NCBI GenBank assembly: GCA_037044905.1
Contig: JBAOKB010000020.1
Span: 1,674,001-1,738,000 of the forward strand
Length of the DNA stretch: 64,000 nt
DNA from: Hortaea werneckii
Lineage: Eukaryota > Ascomycota > Dothideomycetes > Mycosphaerellales > Teratosphaeriaceae
Direction: 5' to 3'
In this document: one piece after another, positions 61,001-64,000 of the stretch
Position numbering within the stretch: the first letter of the stretch is position 1
How the letters are laid out: each line of letters opens with the position of its first letter
Position numbers and translations under genes: made by a program
Notes under the pieces: model-generated
The model's database searches: none
What the model saw: the letters and a program-made list of their open reading frames with translations, nothing else
Told to the model about the DNA's origin: nothing

Positions 61001-64000
61001 AGATGCCGAGCCAGAAAATCCTGCTCGCGACGTCCCAAACTACAATCCGGCAGTTGGGGAGGATGTGCCCATGACTGATCACCAACCTGCTGAAGGAGAC
61101 AATTCGATCGCGCCAGACTTTCAACACGATGCTTCAAATGAGGTGGAAGAGGAAGATCCTGAACCGTCTTCGACCAAGAGGTCGAAGAAAGACAAGCGTA
61201 AGGCCAAAAAGTCGGGAGTCCCAGCATTTGTGGATGAAGATTCTCAGGATACTCCGCCCGATCCTCAGCTCGGCCAAGAGCAAGACAAATCTGCCGAAGA
61301 GCAGCGACGTTCTTCACCGGACCAGGAGACTTCTGCTACTGCAGCGGAGGATCAGGCCGAAGTTCACGAGTCGAGCACCATGCCCGCCCAGGAAACCCAA
61401 GTCGAGCGAGATGAGCAACCCTTCGTTGACCAAGCGGGCCAGGATGGGTCTAACGATGCCGTCAATGACCCAGGAGATCAGCCTTCTCTAAGTACGAAGA
61501 AAGCGAAAAAGAAGGAAAAGCGTAAAGCGAAGAAAGCTGATCTCGAGACCCCTGCCAATGACGAGCCTGACAGGTTGCCTGATCGTGATGATGGCATTCC
61601 TCAGCATGACATTGCACAAGATCAAGCGCCTCCGCCCGAAGATGGCTTGCCACGGGATGGTGGCAGCTTAGAAGGGGAAGTGGCAGCTAGTCCAGATGTT
61701 CAGCTGCAACAATCGTCTAGAGATGTTCAGCCGCAAGCAGAAGCCCACCTCGAGAAAGAGCAGGCTACGCAGGCTGACGAGTCTGACTTTACCCGAGGCC
61801 AAGAAAGTCAAGATATCCCATCGGCTGCCCAAGATGAATGGCTGGCTACTCCGAGCAAGCAAACCAAAAAGGAGAAGCGAAAGGCAAAGAAAGCCGGCAA
61901 AGCCATGGCGGATACCGACACAAACGAGCCTTCTCGGGTAGAGCGCCTGGACAATGATGAGGATGCGCAGCCCACCGTAACTCCTGCTACTGATGACATG
62001 TTGGTTGAAACGAATAAAGGTCTAGATGAAGGCATTGGTACTGACACCCGGGACCAAGCTCCACCAGATGACAATCCTGCCAAAGAAGCGGACCTCTCCG
62101 CGCGACCGACACCATCGTCTGACCTGGTAGCCACTCCAGCCCAGGGGGACCCACAGGAGAGCCAAAGCTTGTCCCAAGGACATCGATCTCCCAGTCGAGA
62201 TATTGACTTCGCTGCCACTCTCGCGGCAGGGCTTGCAGACTCCGGATTCGACCCCGACCTTGTGGTCAAAGACCCTCATTACCACAGGCGAGCTTCACCG
62301 CCGGCCACCATGCCTGAGGCGGACCCGGGAGAAGTATCCGCAGCGACTACTACCAAACGCGGCAAAAAGGCCGAGAAGGAGAAAGCTGGAGAAGACAGTA
62401 CTGGAGAAACGACACCTGCAACAAACACGGTCACTGATGCCGCGAAAAATGATCGTGAGGGGCCAAATAGAGCTTCAGGAGAAGACCTTGACGCCGCTAT
62501 TGCTCAGAGTCTCCAGACTGCTGGATTTGACCCGTCTATGCTGTCACGGGCTTCTCCTTCCCATGACAACTCCACCTTCAACGAAGTTGGTGAGGATCCT
62601 AGCTTCTCATTCACCACATCGAACAAAAAGAAAAAGAAGAAAGGACGTCAGACTGCACCCGAAAGTGATCAGACGAGGAGCCTAGAGAATACCCAAACCG
62701 GGGAGTCTAATGCAGATGGACTACCATCCGCCGAGCAGGCATCCGCCTCGACACAAGAGGGACAACCAATGGAAGCCGACAGACAAGAAAGCAATGCCGA
62801 ATTGGAGACTAAGCAAGATACTGAGGATTTACCGCCGCCAATGCATGACGCAGGTGCCGATATCTATTTGGCTGGTGACCGCGACATGGATGTGGACGAG
62901 ATGGACAAGGCCTATAGTGCTTACAAGAAGAAAGAGAAGAGGAAGAAAAAGAAGAGTAAGGCTTTGGGCCTAGATGACCAAAACTCTACGCCCACAGAAT
63001 CTGAGGGGGTGAATACACCAAACGCCACGTCCCTTCCATGTGGAGATTCGACGTCGGACAATCTACCTCAAGCTTCTGGTGCGGAACACGAGAGTCGAGG
63101 AGCACCCGATACTGGTCCAGAGGATCTCTTGCACACCTCTGAGGTGACGCAATCACTGCCACTTCCAACAGGTGGCCAGAGAGGAAACCCCGAGTTCGAG
63201 CAGCCATCGTGGTCTTTTGATGCTCTGGACAGCAACGTGGAACACAAACCCGAGCGAGACCCTCTCCATGGAGAAAAACAGCGGGCCTTCGATGCTTATT
63301 CTCAAAGATCTCCTAGCGAGGGCAAGTCCACAGCCGACAAGGCAGCTCGCCCATCCGTTTCTCGAGAAAGCTTGCGCGGGAGAAGATCAGCAGAGCCGAT
63401 GCACATCAGTACCAACGATAGCAGTGACAACTGGGGCCTCGACGTGCAGAAACAGCGCGCACCTGACACAAGTAATCAAACGTCTAGCGGCGAGGCAGCG
63501 AAGACACCGCTAGAATCGACAAGTAAAGATCGCGCATCATATCTATTCCAGTCTCCTCAAGATAATACGACCGGAGTTCCTACGACCCCTGAGAACCGTA
63601 GATTGCGGGGACCTCCGAACGAGCTAAACGAGCAAGAAGCTTCAGGCTTCTCACCTGTGCGCATCGGCGGCGGCGCGAGTCCACATGACGCCCTTCAAGC
63701 AATACCAGAAGAGCGCCGAGTCGTTAGGACGGGTCAGGACAACCATGGAGACGATGCCGGGAACCAGAATCAACGACCGAAGAGTTCACTGGATGGAGTC
63801 TCAACCGATATGGTCAAATCCATAGATGCTCCAAATCCGACCAAGCCCTTATCGACGGATCACCTGATCAATCGTCTTTCGTGGCCCCCTGTCGATGAGG
63901 ACTCTGAAACGGTCAACATGAACAGATCTTTGAGAATGAAGCCTTCCAAGCGTACGATATCCGACCAACGCTCGCCAAGCGCCATGAGCAGCCGCTCAAA
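46092..64000 (+). CDS. lah: Giant charged repeat protein, leashin / 'involucrin repeat'-like (3' end outside window)
   Basis: One frame opens at ATG 46092 and stays open to the window edge (5969 codons, no stop, no intron). Rough domains: Ser/Arg-rich N-terminus (1-190); a conserved-looking block at about 575-700 (ISRFKDGLLNLISSPEDVAK, YTEYIGVCKYCFDPR, APRKHHYDPRRRR); nine Gly/Ala-rich hydrophobic segments (485-2820); a charged coiled coil at about 1233-1380; four KALARGEPDPFAP-type repeats (1857-2060); then about 27 spaced Lys-rich modules (2087-5623), 11 of them preceded by an acidic-Trp motif such as FWSEP; and two xGFDP motifs near 5370 and 5465. Size, layout and the N-terminal block resemble the Woronin-body tether leashin and the Aspergillus 'involucrin repeat' proteins as I remember them. 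The call rests on memory, not a search. Confidence 0.65.
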   Translation, partial: MWKAAFTGRSDSGKSGRDSGDKRKKSGGRSGDSVTSAPAAGSSRRDRDREGRDDEREHRRRKSSKGGYGDDDTASRTGSSIYATAPTSRAGTSNGPPALTESTLRMLNDEDGWEDESVAGKSEKRSRRSGEDGLRRKKSSRSEKRSRSRSRSRDRQERREQRRREREGASGYAGDREKDRSSAGKARDRDGERGIPAMGSFEQFPGQFAGGPAFEYGNGAVASGQNDYYMSGGLPTADAAHQFPDQNPSTYTRPQMGPNRADSYGHAADYYLDQGQSVQEQPGVRSRTPNMLANPDTHLVAASSEANPVQDTGNGTAADFYGGKVSPVPFTAEPDTIGPSSKPSKPGKTSSGSSSKPSKLGKMSAAAAGAAGMLPSDPKKKFNRSVTDPSAAASTENLYTSSVQGDRTPTRGASARGDADSFYGTMTGPTAPPGTTRGEADSFYAPGRPLAAQATPGDNYYSHPSQQSPRPGTNMQGSSGKSNANLAGYATTAAGAAAAGYAAYDIKNRYDEKRADNRMESQSFYGATQTPQRPGYATSAAGMSSAQLPPRPGYLASPGRGGGMMGPHMHHHHEHRGPISRFKDGLLNLISSPEDVAKMEDYTEYIGVCKYCFDPRSTSFMAPRKHHYDPRRRRSNDALRRKGSGDSLKQRVDKESRYYAQTDSKWRRSGSFDKSDMLAAGLGAAGLAAGANAFFNDKKDFDDVYSVKSGHRASSAARRRSRSSSREQRRRGEYGTIGGKEPRANWVTVRTKDGRIEKRRVHHTSRSRSRSKSQNRRSSGFGGVAAGAALGAAGAAAMHHRRGSSPNGAFVRPHQSRSRSSSSSSGSRSPGLGEIFGFTERKPRRGRRSPASSRRSSNAEGGGFFGGFFSPARSNERKPRKGSRGHKKAKSSKGFFNFSNGSGSSSDPDMAFGGSEVFQSKESLPLRRKGSGRRVRRKSSDKHIAATVAGIGATAAALSAASKGNRVSKRGSRPELGQKRRSKRVGGVDSDTEDEWEDELPSDADDASSVDDGLAFGGSTLSHRQSMDSVSSGDGLSAWGWRWGGKDKKRDKHVSQDAKLPPGHPDSFSVGQVGAGLAAGATAAGVGNMMKDDTGRPLPIANTGRTPSVSSSGQNQQPMQYVDPRPVSEAGSKISSMPGGWDLDEPVVSRPGPGPIQQPKPVAPVSPAFVRDEEMTRERPTPRRTASSPVRSSFGLSDVAAVGAGALAAGSIIAGSSSGRKSKDQVGNVRFGLTEEQQRKQDRQERRQSGKDDEDRRRADRTRALKEEAERFAKEEDARKREEEVGRKREEENRRAAEIRGERERIEAERREEERKLQMRREQEDAYHQEQARFAEDARRQEESNRQREAQAAEEAAKARREAEIRDDVEREQASRRSAPSSREGSRSRKGSKSSSAPWGQVAAGAAAAATVGAVVAGSKHQKQRGKDADGERERAQYPEGEALYHPIQDDKSSYASRQIKPNDESSGSPMMDDDLYDRDFFSRKRSNSRRARSDDVDRETADQVVADMDDYYQAPAPSQAEFFAPKDILSQPSGGKTKAADAHDDNQVQSWHATESDDPSSFPQGAASGKSKHAPYGVPALNVIAPTPPGSVTSSVKGKGSMPSSPLAQAQDAEDVPEPAGRRRSRSISWGENKTHSYDPPTPDSYQEREAYIREHDLPQETHAKREGNVDEVVVEPENGERRAYGEKDLPREGETPPLYQKPFAESVSDFTAFPVDSPGTEGMPAVRGYVEGETDEPTPAFEKPSHMPGAFDDDVYGETMSMAQEAGRARQEAEIAETPKAVEEPAWEPPLTKKEKKKREKAAKKGASDTNEEPSTPTAGAAEVELPPSEPTETPLDEPSATVQEDTNDYFPATLSKKDKKKREKALARGEPDPFAPDGGKSQDVEPSMEPQATESPAPEPEQEPAFEMPKLSKKDQKKREKALARGEPDPFAPSPAAETKEVDAPTETPPAESYAAEPQPEAEIQPEPEIEMPKLSKKDQKKREKALARGEPDPFAPSVPSPANEEEAQPEEQSFDAPAAEADPEAEFETPKLSKKEQKKRDKEAQKQGFADAAAMAAAGVAGGAAIAGIASTDEQPEDDSVSTSSSKKGKKGKKQAREESFSDAWDAEQAPETRDAPAPEASDPFKDEPVTAPQETDPFAEFSDTKKSKKKKKRDSGRFNEPAASSPLRSEWNYNDYIGEQSTGGAEKTTTAEPESYVNGDGQPTAEFPSQDAEYGSQRGAADSPRQKSPERRSRSVASEPVEDRRKASRSKARSDFGYADDPDYFDDSRSVAASEPADVSFASERAAKRRSRREDDDNVSVTSSRSRRDRDASPPVEKKKKGGLFSLFSRKSTDSVPLNRTSSRDSRNDDEEDPERKHRRRKHREDSVNGEDDEVRSTTSESRRRHRSSRDEDSRERHRSSKYDDVLESRSEPGGRARSRHYDDEDHRSPVSESGHRHHRRRRTDEDRDSKDQSFLGSRVEHLPPLPDSQPESSAPAQASTEQDIGTPASAGAVDSAPDDGVKSAPDVALQDPEGFPQDEDTKTVIEPSPLPDSQSREVQRDQDVAVDDLPALPSSRPESPTSLTDIMSRQTPPGRPKSSTAVPLRFPFGQQSKERSASFGGTTPASPTTPTSKQKKPRPSSTEIRPLYLVERNRPTPEVEETLPSLPSSKPSSRASSVQGSDEWHSAAEDFSPERNRSLTIDTDHANAYKPDEDYLDSQQTTPKAVEFPQDSEPKSERQEPQFYTWADFEQDERLHSGAPEPQPSDPPALGEPFQEASTGVDEKTSSSSEKLAPQDPERSEQDQHGGAAEAVAGAAVLGGAAALGYHALKEDKFEDAPSGHEGEQPVASEDAFQMPEENEASAASNLENKEPEADTAAPSQEQPSSSKKKKKGKKGKKGAAEDVTNEAEAEAAQVAPSTDVPEAAETEPRKDADTTGVDNTQPTTPDPSSEQQDQGAHFETSRSVEDPEALQRSPEKEDQSFNGAEQLGEDEPPADAETGEAVSEPKLNRKQAKKAKKKQQQQAWESEEREQQPQDESQHPATDGKDEPQIDEQPVPSGETPLNEAKVPEEPQEDAPSAQAEDTSSSKSKKKSKKDKKKAKRQEAEEVFAAPNEEPSEPPPALENPPAEDDQRAPMSGDADGVKDAPAAPEEMTRSVHSEEPITSEENVDANDTPKNHAPGDSAAEDLQTSRDAQGVHAPTTDQIPEDKQEALIRAPEHAQHDDGPAMEKTEPENPPEAASAIPEDEFPSSSKKSKKNKKAKKAAELAAAAAGLLAGENNQEEHEAAGQEQVPAAEPEPEPAQLADENNGAISAPAFEDTAPPAEADPIEQVAGPEDTSAEGNTLDDDPAASSKKKGKKAKKSKMVGAWPGEESTESSQAHTPDEEKVSTLPAAEETQVPDAATTEESKPAQEPQAEDAESFWSEPTIKKKGKKGKKSKQQPDVSLADDAIQTDAGENAASEEAANPVEPYDFGDASREQPTFERAEPEENSGEQPNIESADQTESQPPQEVPRPSENQDIEAEWPTSSSFKKKAKKAKKAKTSAAELPEEPSAVSAEPTPPQDDSVEIQTPGEIKSEEAPQGLDAGPPGEDDNQQPADNKEGVKTETRMAEESKEGPVDLQDPTAHGQVTENERDFTSEQEPPTSGPTTESAGLDESSQEQPAPPAMHTEKQSPTPQLSGEEASRGENVPDDDVAKSNDQPDHADQATEELQPSKKKSKKGKKAKAASPEEIQASEQVGATEPAELAEPQEAPAETQKHQTLDAAVGPTEADASTEWAEPTSSSKKKKKGKKGKKDAQGDGQASEEPQAVIPETIEETQPEAQAEAQAEVQPEAQLENLQEHESSDRQDTIENPENSQRPENDQEQQRDAPIESGVAQDTTRDGGLPVSETPIPVGTEAAAEDEWAEFSGAKKKGKKGKKAKSFALNDDETGSPATSQVENISANETPTTQEANAEAEWSEQPTGKKKKKGKKSKQAEAAVSDIPQEEQQLKPVEDQREAGVDGNADATALETFTQGEPSGATTAESDNAKDAELQREMIERGVTQQNGDAPVDQEHLSASKDTDQNLKEVSDEQKPAEEVPTNDQPAEEEWPSFQVPSKKKKGKKAKKAALDEDVPSASADLPEDGGKTDQAADSGEGPQVDEGSMNPLATANAVPAGDEPMAGTEKEDQDKPSSDHRAEDSQPFSTSPAGSQQHDREPNELDLAQTADNKEPELVSDPHAQASEKAEEPSVAVQQDDQQFKRESQSEEDLQTFSSKSKKKKAKKSKKAALEAEAPAATLPEDNEAVSLSQDAAVDESARDHDVAPLKSDEPNIATDASAEEREALPSQLEDQQTDQGKEYQPSGNEERPEPSVEDASRWQDALSEPHQSLQDPQASKDPIDDIPEELQAQDADPENIWSEPQSTKTGKKEKKSKKQKAAPDATDKPADEETPKDVLPKEEEVTNNETGPAEHTPPGESFEAQQPREPDAEDFWAETPSSKKSKKAKKAKKQAAVLEGTEAVSGEHEPPSHIPQDNKEGTIPEVEPENLETRETQAAEATEANEATTEDIWSMPQNGKSSKKAKKSKKGTVADFAEVADDASDSQQKDGALMEPAPVESEAPANEHGNEAMPRDEAVSEAKNETADDVWAELQTGKKGKKGKKAKKQAALAQSEPDPTVEQIDPLQSADQEPLTGAQKNEPSTDVPPVEEVSNEDPQEEPSNDKEAENVADEAAPAERDGTIHQEMEAGKQTTTTAFPSGGDVPIAENLEGGEWRSENQDGAANDQEPESMAVAQDEPPRDTTEHGREPAMEEGFATTKKSKKDKKKAKKAQEAAAAHFLDNGEAADPQQESRFDNAGENAAGGDADVSGALPTTEEANKDMVLPDTAQIRHDDTNVGENAEPVVEHMDTEHGRRASQPDIANDSNAEKEDTTPSQVDREMVGTEQTGNDDFAGSKVKPSKKEKRKAKKSGNAPDVEEPPESSGLHDDTSMASIQAKSEERPDAEPENPARDVPNYNPAVGEDVPMTDHQPAEGDNSIAPDFQHDASNEVEEEDPEPSSTKRSKKDKRKAKKSGVPAFVDEDSQDTPPDPQLGQEQDKSAEEQRRSSPDQETSATAAEDQAEVHESSTMPAQETQVERDEQPFVDQAGQDGSNDAVNDPGDQPSLSTKKAKKKEKRKAKKADLETPANDEPDRLPDRDDGIPQHDIAQDQAPPPEDGLPRDGGSLEGEVAASPDVQLQQSSRDVQPQAEAHLEKEQATQADESDFTRGQESQDIPSAAQDEWLATPSKQTKKEKRKAKKAGKAMADTDTNEPSRVERLDNDEDAQPTVTPATDDMLVETNKGLDEGIGTDTRDQAPPDDNPAKEADLSARPTPSSDLVATPAQGDPQESQSLSQGHRSPSRDIDFAATLAAGLADSGFDPDLVVKDPHYHRRASPPATMPEADPGEVSAATTTKRGKKAEKEKAGEDSTGETTPATNTVTDAAKNDREGPNRASGEDLDAAIAQSLQTAGFDPSMLSRASPSHDNSTFNEVGEDPSFSFTTSNKKKKKKGRQTAPESDQTRSLENTQTGESNADGLPSAEQASASTQEGQPMEADRQESNAELETKQDTEDLPPPMHDAGADIYLAGDRDMDVDEMDKAYSAYKKKEKRKKKKSKALGLDDQNSTPTESEGVNTPNATSLPCGDSTSDNLPQASGAEHESRGAPDTGPEDLLHTSEVTQSLPLPTGGQRGNPEFEQPSWSFDALDSNVEHKPERDPLHGEKQRAFDAYSQRSPSEGKSTADKAARPSVSRESLRGRRSAEPMHISTNDSSDNWGLDVQKQRAPDTSNQTSSGEAAKTPLESTSKDRASYLFQSPQDNTTGVPTTPENRRLRGPPNELNEQEASGFSPVRIGGGASPHDALQAIPEERRVVRTGQDNHGDDAGNQNQRPKSSLDGVSTDMVKSIDAPNPTKPLSTDHLINRLSWPPVDEDSETVNMNRSLRMKPSKRTISDQRSPSAMSSRS
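51655..52260 (+). repeat. Tandem KLSKKDQKKREKALARGEPDPFAP repeats in the giant gene
   Basis: Units start near 51661, 51831, 52023 and 52194 (steps 170-192 bp), each an acidic spacer followed by LSKKD/EQKKREKALARGEP. The last unit diverges into QGFADAAAMAAAG, a Gly/Ala segment. A weaker forerunner (LTKKEKKKREKAAKKG) is at 51469. Confidence 0.85.
52351..62965 (+). repeat. About 27 dispersed Lys-rich modules in the giant gene
   Basis: KKxKKxKKxKK-type patches occur near 52351, 52536, 54702, 55068, 55303, 55800, 56088, 56306, 56613, 57184, 57370, 57756, 57920, 58318, 58806, 59240, 59466, 59698, 59931, 60430, 60841, 61150, 61484, 61833, 62340, 62610 and 62897. They are separated by 150-500 bp of acidic Glu/Pro/Gln-rich spacer. 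From about 60430 on, KKxKRKAKK replaces KKGKKGKK. Confidence 0.85.

Overview
The window is a piece of nuclear chromosome from a filamentous ascomycete (Pezizomycotina, probably Dothideomycetes). The evidence is small GT-AG introns (most 54-120 bp) with CTAAC/CTGAC branch sites close to the acceptor, fungal housekeeping genes, GPI-anchored and secreted cell-wall proteins, and an end-of-window giant gene of the type that tethers Woronin bodies, organelles found only in this group. The species cannot be named from the sequence.

Layout. 1-26.1 kb is a normal, gene-dense core: the 3' part of a membrane-anchored kelch protein; a type II membrane glycosyltransferase of GT31-like type; a three-exon conserved protein carrying a Lys/Glu repeat; two small unknown genes, one secreted; a Sec24-family COPII cargo adaptor; a GPI-anchored copper-only superoxide dismutase; an F-box-like protein; a GT8-like glycosyltransferase; an MFS sugar porter; and a divergent pair, CFT2 and RNA15, both subunits of the mRNA 3'-end cleavage and polyadenylation machinery. 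Exon-intron structures were rebuilt by hand and every listed multi-exon CDS closes in frame.

26.1-43.1 kb is accessory-like: mostly decayed genes (a UPF1-like SF1 helicase relic broken by an 83-bp duplication and more frameshifts, and two unknown relics on the minus strand) and degenerate repeats. A repeat of about 95 bp with the core GGCCGCTATGGTCGC occurs in three arrays, in opposite orientations on the two sides of the helicase relic. There is a separate 129-bp tandem array with RIP-like transition differences, and a direct duplication brackets one relic. One intact gene lies inside this zone: a large, internally repetitive cell-wall protein ending in a CAP/PR-1 domain.

43.2-64.0 kb holds a secreted proline-rich protein and then one reading frame that opens at 46092 and is still open at the window edge (5969 codons, no intron). 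It encodes a giant charged, repetitive protein resembling fungal leashin / 'involucrin repeat' proteins.

The most notable observations are the giant frame and its repeat modules, the inverted 95-bp repeat arrays around the helicase relic, and the CFT2-RNA15 shared promoter.
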